Assembly: GCF_026004055.1 (NCBI RefSeq)
Contig: NZ_BPIJ01000001.1
Location: 310,001-374,000 of the forward strand
Length of the DNA stretch: 64,000 bases
Origin: Meiothermus sp.
GTDB taxonomy: Bacteria; Deinococcota; Deinococci; Deinococcales; Thermaceae
Reading direction: 5' to 3'
Part shown: in pieces, positions 17,214 to 25,864 of the stretch
Numbering within the stretch: position 1 is the first letter of the stretch
How the letters are laid out: each line of letters opens with the position of its first letter
Program-made: the position numbers and the translations under genes
Notes under the pieces: generated by a model
Told to the model about the DNA's origin: nothing
The model's input: the letters and a program-made list of their open reading frames with translations, nothing else
The model's database searches: none

Positions 17214-17912
17214 ATGGCTGTTTACCGGCTGGACGATCACGTACCCCAGATTCACCCCAGCGCCTTTATTGCACCCAATGCGCTCATAGTGGGACAGGCC
17301 GAAATTGGCGAGAACGCCTCGGTCTGGTTTGGCGCGGTGGTGCGCTCGGACACCGAGAAAGTGATTATCGGTGCGGGCAGCAATGTGCAAGACGGTGCGA
17401 TTTTGCATGCCGACCCGGGCGACCCCTGCATTTTGGGCCAAAACGTGACCGTGGGGCACCGGGCCGTGGTGCACGGGGCTTTGGTGGAAGATGGTGCGCT
17501 GATCGGCATTGGCGCGGTGGTGCTCAACCAGGCCCGGGTGGGCAAAGGAGCCATGGTGGGGGCCGGGGCGGTGGTGCCGCCGGGCATGGAAATACCGGCG
17601 GGTATGCTGGCCATCGGTATCCCGGCCAAGGTGCGGGGGCCGGTCGAGCCCACCCAGAACGCCGAGCGCTACATAGAGCTCTCCCGCCATTACCTGGCCC
17701 ACTTAGCCCCCATTACCCCCATTGGGCGCTACCAGATCACCCTGCGCGGGCAGGATGCCCTGAACCCCTTTAGCGACCTGCATTTGCAGCTCAAGCGGGG
17801 CGAGCCGGAGGCGCTTCTGGCCCTCAAGGCCATTGTGGAAGGGCGAACCGGTGATGCCAAACCCGAGGTATTGCACGAGCTGGTGCGCGAGGGCCTGATT
17901 CGGCCGATTTGA
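17214..17912 (+). CDS. gamma-class carbonic anhydrase-like protein, C-terminally extended
   Basis: A 232-residue left-handed beta-helix protein of the gamma carbonic anhydrase/YrdA group. Hexapeptide repeats run from about residue 15 to 155, with candidate zinc-binding His residues in ILHADPGDPC and TVGHRAVVHGA. The family is usually about 170-180 residues; here about 60 more follow (GRYQITLRGQDALNPFSDLH and onward), a helical tail I cannot assign. The ATG at 17214 is chosen because AAAGGAG lies 5 nt upstream; a GTG at 17208 overlaps that site. The stop overlaps the start of the next gene. Confidence 0.85.
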   Translation: MAVYRLDDHVPQIHPSAFIAPNALIVGQAEIGENASVWFGAVVRSDTEKVIIGAGSNVQDGAILHADPGDPCILGQNVTVGHRAVVHGALVEDGALIGIGAVVLNQARVGKGAMVGAGAVVPPGMEIPAGMLAIGIPAKVRGPVEPTQNAERYIELSRHYLAHLAPITPIGRYQITLRGQDALNPFSDLHLQLKRGEPEALLALKAIVEGRTGDAKPEVLHELVREGLIRPI

Positions 17913-18328
17913 CCACCCCTAACCCTCTGTTTGGAATCCCCCTGCTCAATCAACGCTTTGGAGTACAGTGTTTTTGGGTGATTGTGCGCAGCGCCGGCCC
18001 TGGAATTACCCCATGCACCCTCGTGATGGGGTTGGTAGGGGTGGTTTTGTTGACTTCGCTGCTGTTTGGGCTGCGCGGGGTGGTAATGTTTCCCCCAGAG
18101 CCTGTTCAGATAAAGCACCACCCAGCTGCTCATAGCGATTCGGATCGGGCGCACGAACACCAGGGGCACTGCCCGTTGTGCTTTTTGCAGATGCTCTTAC
18201 CTACCATAGCCCCCGAGCAGGGCGTGGGACAGGTTGCTACCTTTGCGCTCCAAATATGGTTGGGGGAGAGCCGTGCCAAGGATGAATTCCTGAGGGCAGT
18301 AACGGCTCGAGGGCCACCCAATAGCTAA
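17909..18328 (+). CDS. His/Cys-rich small membrane protein, DUF2946-like
   Basis: A protein of up to 139 residues with one clear membrane segment (MGLVGVVLLTSLLFGL) and then a metal-ligand-rich stretch: several His residues followed by EHQGHCPLCFLQ. The HCPLC element resembles the DUF2946 family often found near copper genes. The TTG at 17909 overlaps the upstream stop; an in-frame GTG at 17978 is an equally reasonable start. It precedes copC by 80 nt, and a role in copper binding or delivery is inferred from composition and context only. Confidence 0.55.
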   Translation: MTTPNPLFGIPLLNQRFGVQCFWVIVRSAGPGITPCTLVMGLVGVVLLTSLLFGLRGVVMFPPEPVQIKHHPAAHSDSDRAHEHQGHCPLCFLQMLLPTIAPEQGVGQVATFALQIWLGESRAKDEFLRAVTARGPPNS

Positions 18329-18407
18329 CCGGAAATCTGGCCTCGAGTCCTTTCTTGCCGGGCGTTCGACTATGCCCAACGCTTAGGGGTTTCTCTCAGG
18401 AGACGCA

Positions 18408-18845
18408 GTGAGAAAAGCGTTCTTTATCTGCTTGGTGCTGCTAGGGTTGGCGCTGGCCCATGCCGAGTACCGCAGCTCCACGCCGGCTGCCGGCGCGAGC
18501 GTCAAAGCAGCCCCTCAAACCGTGGTCATTAACTTCAGCGAGGCCGTGGAGGTACGGCTCTCCACGTTCAAGGTCTATCCACTCGGCGCGCCACCGGAGG
18601 CCTGGGGTAGCTCGACCCGGCTGCGCCGGCTGGCGCAGCCCCTGGTACGCCAGGTGCTCTTGCTGCGGGGCGATGCAGCCCGCCGCGTAGACGCGGGCGT
18701 AACCACCACTGCCCGCACCAGCAAAACCGTTACCCTAGCACTCAAACCGGGGCTTCGGCCGGGGGCCTATGTGGTGATGTGGAAGAACCTGGGGGTAGAC
18801 GGCCACACCGAGACCGATTTCTTCGTATTCGTTTACAAGCCCTAA
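18408..18845 (+). CDS. copC: CopC copper-binding protein
   Basis: A 145-residue exported CopC/YobA protein. The signal peptide ends ...LALA, leaving His18 as the new N-terminus (HAEYRSSTPAAGASV), and the conserved DGH of VDGHTETDFF near the C-terminus supplies the other Cu(II) ligands. PQTVVINFSEAVE is a typical CopC strand. CopC binds copper outside the membrane and passes it to CopD, encoded next. GTG start preceded by CAGGAGAC. Confidence 0.92.
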   Translation: MRKAFFICLVLLGLALAHAEYRSSTPAAGASVKAAPQTVVINFSEAVEVRLSTFKVYPLGAPPEAWGSSTRLRRLAQPLVRQVLLLRGDAARRVDAGVTTTARTSKTVTLALKPGLRPGAYVVMWKNLGVDGHTETDFFVFVYKP

Positions 18846-18937
18846 GCTTTGGGTGAAACAGCATCCGGTGGGGCCTTATGCGGGTTTGCAAAGAGCCCGT
18901 GCCCCTTAGCTTGACCGAGTTAGACCCGGTTGTGACC

Positions 18938-20089
18938 ATGTCCCACGAACACGACAACACCCAGTCCGTTTTGCGGGCCACCCTTTACCTGGGGGTCTTC
19001 CTGCTGTTGGGCGCGGGGGTGTTCGCCCGCTATGTGGGGCTCGAGGCCGCCAGAGCCCAGCCCTGGCGACTGTGGTATTTGATATCGGGGGGCTTCTTGC
19101 TGGCGCTGGGGGCCACGCTGTACGGGGTGTACCACGTGACCTGGATGCTGGGCGACACCTCGCTGATGGCTAGCTACTTGCTCGAGACCCGTCAGGGGAA
19201 CCTCTTGCTGCTGCGGCTGGGCTTGCTAACCGGCCTGCTGGGGCTCTCGATGGGCTGGTTCCGGCTGGATCGGTGGGTCTATCCGCCCCTGGCGCTGGGC
19301 CTCCTGCTCACCCTGACCTTCACCTCCCACGCCGGCGCAGCCGGGGGGCTGCAACCCTGGGCCGATCTGCTGCATCTGGGTTTTGGGGTGGTGTGGGCGG
19401 GCTGTGTGCTGGCCCTGGCGGTGGTCTGGCCGGGCACCCGCTACGAGGCCCTCATGCGGGCCCTTCGCCGCCTTTCGGCGCTGGGGCTGCTGGCGGTGAT
19501 CCTGGTAGCGCTAATGGGAACCTACCTGTCCTGGACACGGCTGGGCGAGCTTTCCAATCTCTGGAACACGCCCTACGGCCAACGCCTGTTGATCAAGCTG
19601 GCGCTGGTAGCTCTGGTGGTGGGGGTCGCTGCCGTGAACCGCCTCTGGCTCCTGCCCCGCCTACAGGCCAAGCGGGCCCGGGGGTTGCAAACCGTGAGCC
19701 TCGAGGCCGCCCTGATTCTGGGGGTGCTGGTGGTGAGCGGCTTTGTGGCCACCACCGAACCCCCTCCACCGCCGGGGCAGGCGGCACCCCGCCTCGTGAA
19801 CATCTCCGAAACCGTGGGCAACCAGCGGTATGTAGGCCAGTTGTTCAGTCAGGCGGGCCTCATTCACCTCTATCTCGACCTGCGCGATACCGAGGGCAAT
19901 CTGCTCGAGGGGGGGCCTGCCCTCAAGGTACGGGCCGAACGTGGCACCGAAGTCCGGGAGGATGCGCTGGTGCCCTTCTACAAGTCGCAGTACCACAGCG
20001 CCCTGATAGCCGAACAGCAAGGGGTGTGGGAGGTAACGGTGGAACTGCCGGGGAAGACCCTTCGGTTCGCCCTGGATGTGCGGCGTTGA
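18938..20089 (+). CDS. copD: CopD-family copper transport membrane protein
   Basis: A 383-residue protein with about eight membrane segments, followed by a C-terminal extracytoplasmic domain (about residue 275 onward, VNISETVGNQRYVGQLFSQA). The membrane part matches CopD/YcnJ, including LHLGFGVVWAGCVLA and the His-containing TFTSHAGAAGG. It accepts copper from CopC for import or homeostasis. I use the ATG at 18938 (MSHEHD), just before the first membrane segment; the reading from 18878 lacks support. Confidence 0.88.
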   Translation: MSHEHDNTQSVLRATLYLGVFLLLGAGVFARYVGLEAARAQPWRLWYLISGGFLLALGATLYGVYHVTWMLGDTSLMASYLLETRQGNLLLLRLGLLTGLLGLSMGWFRLDRWVYPPLALGLLLTLTFTSHAGAAGGLQPWADLLHLGFGVVWAGCVLALAVVWPGTRYEALMRALRRLSALGLLAVILVALMGTYLSWTRLGELSNLWNTPYGQRLLIKLALVALVVGVAAVNRLWLLPRLQAKRARGLQTVSLEAALILGVLVVSGFVATTEPPPPPGQAAPRLVNISETVGNQRYVGQLFSQAGLIHLYLDLRDTEGNLLEGGPALKVRAERGTEVREDALVPFYKSQYHSALIAEQQGVWEVTVELPGKTLRFALDVRR

Positions 20090-20148
20090 AGCCTGATTCA
20101 CACGAATCTATGTTCTATTTTGCTAACCTCAAGAGAGGAGTCGTGAGC

Positions 20149-20889
20149 ATGAAAGCGTGGCTTTCCCTTCTACCGCTATTCCTGGCCGGGGCCCTAGCGG
20201 CACCGGTTGAGCTCAAGATCAACCTGCGTATTGGCGACCAGCCGCTTCGCTTTGGCCAGACCTACCAGACCCCCCAGGGCCAGCGTTATCAGATTGAGCT
20301 GCTCAAGTTCTATATTTCGGAGGTAGCGCTGGTGCGCCCGGATGGCGGCGAGGTAAAGACGGCGGGTCTGGCGCTGGCCGAGTTTAAGCGCGACGGCCCC
20401 ACCCAGGGCGTAAGTGTGATGAAAATGGACGTGCCGACGGGGCAGTACCGGGGTATTCGCTTCAATGTGGGGGTACCGCGCGAACTCAACCACCTCGACG
20501 CCGGCACCCAGCAGATGCCGCTGGGGGTGAACTCTGGTATGTACTGGGCCTGGAACCCCGGCTACATCTTTTACCGCCTCGAGGGCCTCGCGCTATTGCC
20601 GGAGGGCAACCAGAGGTGGGTCATCCACATGGGCACCGATGCCTTCCGTATCCCGGTGCGCCTGCAAGACCTCCAGACCCGGAGGGTGCAGATCAACATC
20701 CCCCCCAGTGGCGGCGCCATCACCCTCAACCTGGATGTGTCCAAAGCCTTCCAGCCGGGGCCGGGAGGGGCTTTTGTGGATTGGCGCAAGCAGTCGCTAA
20801 GGCAGTTGCACGGCCTCAGCCCCGAGACCAGCCTCTTGATGTCGGTGGTGTACTACCACATGCAGTCGGCTTTCTCGCTGGCACAATAG
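20149..20889 (+). CDS. MbnP family protein
   Basis: A 246-residue exported protein (signal MKAWLSLLPLFLAGALA). It matches the MbnP family: PLRFGQTYQTPQGQRYQIELLK-like opening, LNHLDAG, and the aromatic motif MYWAWNPGYIFYRLEG at 131-146, which includes tryptophans. In methanotrophs, MbnH oxidises a Trp of MbnP to kynurenine, creating a copper site. The start is set at the ATG with AGAGGAG 8 nt upstream. It is followed 7 nt later by the di-haem MbnH-like gene. Confidence 0.85.
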   Translation: MKAWLSLLPLFLAGALAAPVELKINLRIGDQPLRFGQTYQTPQGQRYQIELLKFYISEVALVRPDGGEVKTAGLALAEFKRDGPTQGVSVMKMDVPTGQYRGIRFNVGVPRELNHLDAGTQQMPLGVNSGMYWAWNPGYIFYRLEGLALLPEGNQRWVIHMGTDAFRIPVRLQDLQTRRVQINIPPSGGAITLNLDVSKAFQPGPGGAFVDWRKQSLRQLHGLSPETSLLMSVVYYHMQSAFSLAQ

Positions 20890-20896
20890 CAGGTAT

Positions 20897-21958
20897 ATGC
20901 GGCGCGGACTACTGGGATGGGCGGGCTTGCTTCTGCTGGGGGCGGGACTCCTGGCCTTCTATTTCTGGCCCCGACCCAAGCCGGCCACCACCCCCCCCGA
21001 ACCCCCGCCCGCCGCCCACCAGGCCAGCCCCCGCATTCTTTTTGCCGAGCGAACAGTGCCGGTGCCCGACGACAACCCCCAGACCCCCGCCAAGGTGACG
21101 CTCGGGCGGCAGCTCTTCTACGACCCCCGGCTTTCCAAGGACGGCCAGGTGGCCTGCGCAAGCTGCCACCGGCCCCAGTTTGCTTTTAGCGACGGGGGTA
21201 AGCCCGTTAGTGCGGGCATCTTTGGCCGCCAGGGCAGCCGCAACGCGCCCTCCCTAACCAACGTGGGCTTTCGCCGGCACCTGTTCTGGGAGGGTCGCTC
21301 GCCCCGGCTCGAGCTCCAGGCGGTAGGCCCCCTTACCGCCCACGACGAGATGGGCATGGAACCCGAGGAACTGGCCCAGCGGCTAAGGGCCATTCCCGAG
21401 TACGCCAGGGCCTTTCAGGAGGTTTTTGGCGAACCCCCGTCCCTCAAGTCTGTAACCTATGCCATTGCCGCCTTCGAGCGCACCCTGCTCTCCTACAACA
21501 GCCCCTTCGACCGCTACCAGGCCGGCGACGACAAAGCCATGTCCGCGGCGGCCCTGCGGGGCATGGAGCTTTTCTTCAGCGAGAAAGGCGACTGCTTCCA
21601 CTGCCATGTGGGCCCCGACTTTACCGACGACGAGCCCCGCAACACCGCGCTGTACACGGTATATAAGGACATCGGCCTGGCCCGTGCTACCGACAAGGAC
21701 GAAGACGTGGGCAAGTTCAAAACCCCCACCCTGCGCAACGTGGCCCTTACCGCCCCCTACATGCACGACGGCTCCATCCAAACCCTGCACGAAGTGGTGC
21801 AGCACTACAACCAGGGCGGGCAACCCAACCTCAACGCCGACGCCCTCGTCAGGCCCTTGGGTTTGACCGATGCGGAGGTAGACGATCTGGTCGCCTTTTT
21901 GAAGTCTCTAACCGATGAAAGCTTTACCACCAACCCGGCCTTCTTGCCGCCACGATAG
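20897..21958 (+). CDS. MbnH-like di-haem cytochrome c peroxidase family protein
   Basis: A 353-residue MauG/cytochrome c peroxidase-type enzyme. One N-terminal membrane segment (residues 8-24) is followed by two CXXCH haem sites, CASCH at 87-91 and CFHCH at 233-237. Other conserved parts are SRNAPSLTNVGF, LFWEGR and the C-terminal FKTPTLRNVALTAPYMHDG. Adjacent to MbnP, it is best read as MbnH, which forms a bis-Fe(IV)-type state to oxidise the partner's Trp. Anchoring by an uncleaved helix is likely. Ordinary peroxidase function cannot be excluded. Confidence 0.88.
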   Translation: MRRGLLGWAGLLLLGAGLLAFYFWPRPKPATTPPEPPPAAHQASPRILFAERTVPVPDDNPQTPAKVTLGRQLFYDPRLSKDGQVACASCHRPQFAFSDGGKPVSAGIFGRQGSRNAPSLTNVGFRRHLFWEGRSPRLELQAVGPLTAHDEMGMEPEELAQRLRAIPEYARAFQEVFGEPPSLKSVTYAIAAFERTLLSYNSPFDRYQAGDDKAMSAAALRGMELFFSEKGDCFHCHVGPDFTDDEPRNTALYTVYKDIGLARATDKDEDVGKFKTPTLRNVALTAPYMHDGSIQTLHEVVQHYNQGGQPNLNADALVRPLGLTDAEVDDLVAFLKSLTDESFTTNPAFLPPR

Positions 21959-21967
21959 GGAGCGAAT

Positions 21968-22396
21968 GTGTCGATGAAGCGATGGATACTTTGGTTGTGG
22001 GCAGTGGTGGCCTGGATGGGCCTGGCCCTGGCGCACCCTTTCGAGGGCAACGGCGGCTATGTGCAGGGGGAAGTAGACTTTGAACCCAACGATGCCACCC
22101 CTGTTGCGGGTCGGGCCACCGTGGCCTGGATCGAGTATGTCCGGGTCGGCGGTCTGCCCATCAACCCCCAGGACTGCTTCTGCACGTTGCTCTTCTACCA
22201 GGGCAGGATAAGTGCTACTGCCCAGCCCGACGTCCAGGTGCGGATGCAGTTCAACCCGCGCACCAAGCGCATGGAAGGGGTGGTGAAGTTTCCTAAACCA
22301 GGCCCCTACTTCCTGATTTTGATGGGCCGCTCCATGCCCGGCAAACAAATACCCCCTTTCATTATGCATACCATCATTCAGGTGTTGCCCCGGTAA
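21968..22396 (+). CDS. small exported protein of the copper operon, unknown function
   Basis: A protein of about 142 residues with a signal peptide ending LALA, after which the mature protein would start HPFEGNGGY. The body is beta-rich (GRATVAWIEYVRVGG, MEGVVKFPKPGPYFLILMG) and contains a CFC motif. An N-terminal His exposed after cleavage is also what CopC uses for copper, so metal binding is a reasonable guess. GTG at 21968 has GGGAG upstream; ATG at 21974 is the alternative. Last gene of the copC-copD-mbnP-mbnH run. Confidence 0.6.
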   Translation: MSMKRWILWLWAVVAWMGLALAHPFEGNGGYVQGEVDFEPNDATPVAGRATVAWIEYVRVGGLPINPQDCFCTLLFYQGRISATAQPDVQVRMQFNPRTKRMEGVVKFPKPGPYFLILMGRSMPGKQIPPFIMHTIIQVLPR

Positions 22397-22553
22397 GGCG
22401 TGCGTGTGCGAATGCATTGTTGTAGCGCTGCTCGTGTCTAGTTGCATGTCTCAGGTCGCAGGTTGCAGGTTACGGAGCGCAACCAGGAGCCTACGTCAGG
22501 GGTTTGACGTGTCCAATACATCTTGCGAAGCTGTCCAAACAGATGCTCACTCA

Positions 22554-22570
22554 GTGGTCTGGTAAGTAAA
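22554..22570 (+). repeat. solitary IS630/MITE-type terminal repeat
   Basis: GTGGTCTGGTAAGTAAA matches the terminal inverted repeat of the A/B elements and the IS630 remnant. No partner end is visible nearby. It lies just upstream of the promoter of the low-G+C Mrr-like gene. Confidence 0.5.
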
Positions 22571-22580
22571 GTTCGCAACC

Positions 22581-22610
22581 TTGAAAACTTTGCAGAGATC
22601 AGGCTATACT
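22581..22610 (+). promoter_or_regulatory. promoter of the Mrr-like nuclease gene
   Basis: TTGAAA (22581-22586) and TATACT (22605-22610) with an 18-nt spacer. Transcription would start near 22617, about 20 nt before the ATG at 22637, which helps decide the start. Confidence 0.6.
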
Positions 22611-22636
22611 TCAGACTAAAAAACGGTGAAACGTTT

Positions 22637-24277
22637 ATGGGCCGTTCATTCAACTACTACGTTCGCCAACTAGCTCGAGAAGCAAGAAGAGCTGAGGCGG
22701 CCAAAAAGCATCAGCTTAGGGAAGCTGAACGGAAAAGGAAAGCAAAGGAGCGTGAAGAGCGCGCTCAGATTGCTGAGCTCAAACGTCTTGCCAAAGAATC
22801 AGAAAAGGCTAAAAAGGAGTTGGAGAAGCTCCAAAAGCAAATGTATCTTGAATCCAGATTACAAGAAGTAGAAGAAAAGAATCTGGAATTAAGTGCAAGA
22901 ATTGAAAGCTATAAAAATTTGCTTGCAGACACCTTACACAAGGATGATGCTATAAGTTTCGAGTCGTTAAAACCAAGCAAAAAATTTCCTCCCTTTGATC
23001 CACCAAGGGAACTAAGAGAACCGCTAGTTGCACCAAAAGAAGACGATTATTTCAGCGCATTAAAGCCACCAACCGGCTTAGCTAGGCTTGTTCCTGGAGC
23101 AGTAAGACGCTACGAGGATGCTCTTAATAAAGCAAGAGATAGGTACCAGCAGGCAGTTGAGGAGTACAAGCTCAAGGAACAATCTCGACTGAAAAGGTTG
23201 GAAGAACTTAGGGTTGAATATGATAAGAAGAGGCAAGCTTTTCTTGAAGAAGTTGCTGCCAAGCATTCTGAAATAGATGAATTCGAAAAACGTTATCGCT
23301 CAGGAGAAGTTGAGGCTGTAATTACCTATAACTCGATGGTGTTGGAGCGCTCTGAGTACCCTGAGGAGTTTCCACATCAATACCGAGTTGCCTATGTTCC
23401 CGAATCTAAAGAACTCGTAGTAGAGCTGGATCTGCCTGCTCCGGATGTAATTCCTAGGGAACTTGAATTCAAATACAACAAATCAAAAGACTCCATCGAT
23501 TTCAAGCTGAGGAAGGACAGTGAAATAAAGAGTTTGTATCAGGAAATTGTTTCATCTCTGGCTCTTAGGACTATTCACGAAGTCTTAGAAGCAGATCAGG
23601 AAAACCATATTCATGTAGTCACATTTAATGGTTTTGTTGATACGGTTGACCTTGCAAGTGGAAATAGCATCAGGCCTTGCATTATTTCGGTTCGGACAAC
23701 GCGTGAAGAATTTTTACGTATTAATCTCAGCCGTGTAGATAAGACTGCTTGTCTACGTAGCCTAAAGGCCCAGATATCACCTCAGGCGAGCGAGATGATA
23801 CCTGTAAAACCAGTAGTTGAGTTCAACATGGTGGATAAAAGATTCATTGAGCAAGATAACATTTTGGCGGGTTTGGATAGTAGGCCTAACTTGATGGATT
23901 TACGTCCTGCTGAATTTGAAAACTTGGTAAGTAATCTATTTCAGCAGATGGGCTTGGAGTCCAAGCTAACACGTACATCCAGGGATGGTGGTGTTGATGT
24001 AGTTGCTTTTGATGTTCGCCCTGTAATTGGAGGAAAAGTTGTGATTCAGGCTAAGAGGTACAAGAACACTGTAGGCGTATCAGCAGTTAGGGATTTGTAC
24101 GGTACTATGCTCAACGAAGGTGCCAACAAAGGGATTTTGGTTACTACTAGCGGTTATGGCACGGACGCCTATGAGTTTGCCAAAGATAAACCAATTGAAC
24201 TTATTGACGGTGGAGGATTGCTGTATTTGCTTGACCAGATTGGTGTGAAGGCCAAAATTGTAATTCCATCCGTTTAG
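22637..24277 (+). CDS. coiled-coil protein with C-terminal Mrr-like restriction endonuclease domain
   Basis: A 546-residue protein. Residues 10-100 are a Lys/Glu/Arg-rich coiled coil; a central region of unknown fold follows. The last ~120 residues are an Mrr_cat-type PD-(D/E)XK nuclease: LRPAEFENLVSNLFQQMG, catalytic Asp454 in GGVDVV, and Gln471-Ala-Lys473 in VVIQAKRYK. Mrr proteins cut modified or foreign DNA. No methylase or second subunit is adjacent, so it may act alone. Its base composition is visibly A/T-rich, with codons such as AAA, GAA, ATT and TTA common, unlike every neighbour. This indicates recent transfer. Confidence 0.8.
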   Translation: MGRSFNYYVRQLAREARRAEAAKKHQLREAERKRKAKEREERAQIAELKRLAKESEKAKKELEKLQKQMYLESRLQEVEEKNLELSARIESYKNLLADTLHKDDAISFESLKPSKKFPPFDPPRELREPLVAPKEDDYFSALKPPTGLARLVPGAVRRYEDALNKARDRYQQAVEEYKLKEQSRLKRLEELRVEYDKKRQAFLEEVAAKHSEIDEFEKRYRSGEVEAVITYNSMVLERSEYPEEFPHQYRVAYVPESKELVVELDLPAPDVIPRELEFKYNKSKDSIDFKLRKDSEIKSLYQEIVSSLALRTIHEVLEADQENHIHVVTFNGFVDTVDLASGNSIRPCIISVRTTREEFLRINLSRVDKTACLRSLKAQISPQASEMIPVKPVVEFNMVDKRFIEQDNILAGLDSRPNLMDLRPAEFENLVSNLFQQMGLESKLTRTSRDGGVDVVAFDVRPVIGGKVVIQAKRYKNTVGVSAVRDLYGTMLNEGANKGILVTTSGYGTDAYEFAKDKPIELIDGGGLLYLLDQIGVKAKIVIPSV

Positions 24278-24304
24278 TGGCTGCGTTTAGTTAAACTTGT
24301 AGAT

Positions 24305-24330
24305 CAGACTGTGGATTTTCCATCAGTCTG
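24305..24330 (+). terminator. hairpin between Mrr-like and M16 genes
   Basis: CAGACTG-TGGA and TCCA-T-CAGTCTG pair around a three-base loop, with one bulged T. No T-run follows, so it could be a weak terminator of the Mrr-like transcript or a control site for the M16 operon. Confidence 0.4.
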
Positions 24331-24382
24331 GCTTGGCTATTTGGAGCGTAATGGAGGCATACTGTAAGGAAGGGGGGATACA

Positions 24383-25864
24383 GTGAGACTGAAAGTTTTG
24401 TGGTTGGTGCTGCTCCTGCTGTTGCCGGGGGCGCTGGCCCAGCAGCTCCGCGAGCAGATTCGCAAATACACACTGGACAACGGCCTGCGGGTCTTGATGG
24501 TGCCGGACAAGACTGCCCCGGTAATCCACTTCAACCTGATGTTTGATGTGGGGGGGGTGGACGAAGCGCCGGGGCTGGGGGGGATTGCCCACATGGTCGA
24601 GCATATGGCCTTCAAGGGCACCCCCAGCATCGGCAGCCTGGACTGGGCCAAGGAGAAAGCCGCCCTCGAGGCCATTGACAAAGCCAGGGCCGACCTCGAC
24701 CGGGCCCTTGCCAACCGCGCTTCGCAGGAAGAGGTGCAGCGCCTTACGGCTCTTTTCAACCAGGCCCGCGAAGAAGCCAAGAAACTGGCCCTGCCCAACG
24801 CCATCGACCAGCTCTTTACCAACAACGGCGAACAGGGCCTGAACGCCTCCACCGGCTACGACCGCACCGACTACCGGGTTTCGCTGCCTTCTAACCGGCT
24901 CGAGCTGTACTTGCGGGTCTATGCCGACGTGATGCTGAATGCGGTTTTCCGCAGCTTCTACGAAGAGGCCGATGTGGTGTTGGAAGAACGTCGCCAGCGC
25001 AGCGAGAACGACCCCAACGGGGCTTTGAGCGAGGCTTTCTTGCGAACCGCTTTCCAGGTGCATCCCTACGGGCGGCCCCTGATTGGCAGCCGGGAGGAAA
25101 TTCAGGGCTACCGGGTAGACAAAGCCCTGGAGTTCTGGAAGACCCACTACCACCCCAACCGGGCGGTGCTGGTGCTGGTAGGGGATGTGGAGCCCGAGCG
25201 GGACATTCAGCTCGTGCGCCGCTATATGGGTACGGTTCCCAGGGGCCCTGCGCGTCCTAACCTGAACATTCCCGCCGAGCCGCCCCAGACCGCCGAGCGG
25301 CGGGTAAGCATCGAGTACAACGCCCAGCCCAGCCTGCTGATGGGCTTCCACAAGCCCACCTACCCCAACCGCGAAGCTTACGTGATGGACATGATTGATT
25401 CCATCCTGACCGAGGGGCGTACCAGCCGCCTCTTCCGCCGCCTGGTGATTCAGGAGCAAGCAGCGCTCAATGTGAGCTCGAGCTCGTCCTCGCCGGGCTT
25501 TCGCTATCCCAACATGTTCACCATCTCGGCCCAGCCCCGTGCTCCGCGCACTACCGCGGATTTGGAGCGTCTCATCTACGAAGAGCTCGAGCGCCTCAAG
25601 AACGAGCCGGTCACGGCCCAAGAATTGCAGCGGGTGCGCAACCAGACCCGCGCGGCCTACCTGCGGGTGCTTCAGGGCGGCCCCGGCCTGGCCCAGACCT
25701 TGGCCTTTTATGAGCTGTTCTTTGGGGGCTACCAGCGTATCTTCGAGGAAGAAGCCATCTACAACACCATCACGCCTGAGGAAATCCAGCAGGCCGCGCG
25801 CAAATACTTCACTCCAGAGAACCGAACCGTGGCCACGCTAATAACCAAAGGAGGCAGCCGATGA
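24383..25864 (+). CDS. M16 family zinc peptidase, exported
   Basis: A 493-residue pitrilysin/processing-peptidase family protein with a signal peptide (VLWLVLLLLLPGALAQQ). The inverted zinc motif HXXEH is present as His69-Met-Val-Glu72-His73 within GIAHMVEHMAFKGTP. It should be the catalytic half of a heterodimer with the next gene, degrading peptides outside the cytoplasm. GTG start with AAGGAAGGGGG upstream. Its stop overlaps the start of the second M16 gene (ATGA). Confidence 0.92.
   Translation: MRLKVLWLVLLLLLPGALAQQLREQIRKYTLDNGLRVLMVPDKTAPVIHFNLMFDVGGVDEAPGLGGIAHMVEHMAFKGTPSIGSLDWAKEKAALEAIDKARADLDRALANRASQEEVQRLTALFNQAREEAKKLALPNAIDQLFTNNGEQGLNASTGYDRTDYRVSLPSNRLELYLRVYADVMLNAVFRSFYEEADVVLEERRQRSENDPNGALSEAFLRTAFQVHPYGRPLIGSREEIQGYRVDKALEFWKTHYHPNRAVLVLVGDVEPERDIQLVRRYMGTVPRGPARPNLNIPAEPPQTAERRVSIEYNAQPSLLMGFHKPTYPNREAYVMDMIDSILTEGRTSRLFRRLVIQEQAALNVSSSSSSPGFRYPNMFTISAQPRAPRTTADLERLIYEELERLKNEPVTAQELQRVRNQTRAAYLRVLQGGPGLAQTLAFYELFFGGYQRIFEEEAIYNTITPEEIQQAARKYFTPENRTVATLITKGGSR

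Noticed and set aside
19273-20148. Upstream extension of the MbnP reading frame through copD
   Set aside because: The frame is open by chance through copD; the real start has a ribosome-binding site and a signal peptide at 20149.
24323-25621. 432-residue minus-strand open frame opposite the first M16 gene
   Set aside because: Shadow of the M16 coding strand; His/Gln/Gly-rich with no motif, while the plus strand has the HXXEH motif and a signal peptide.
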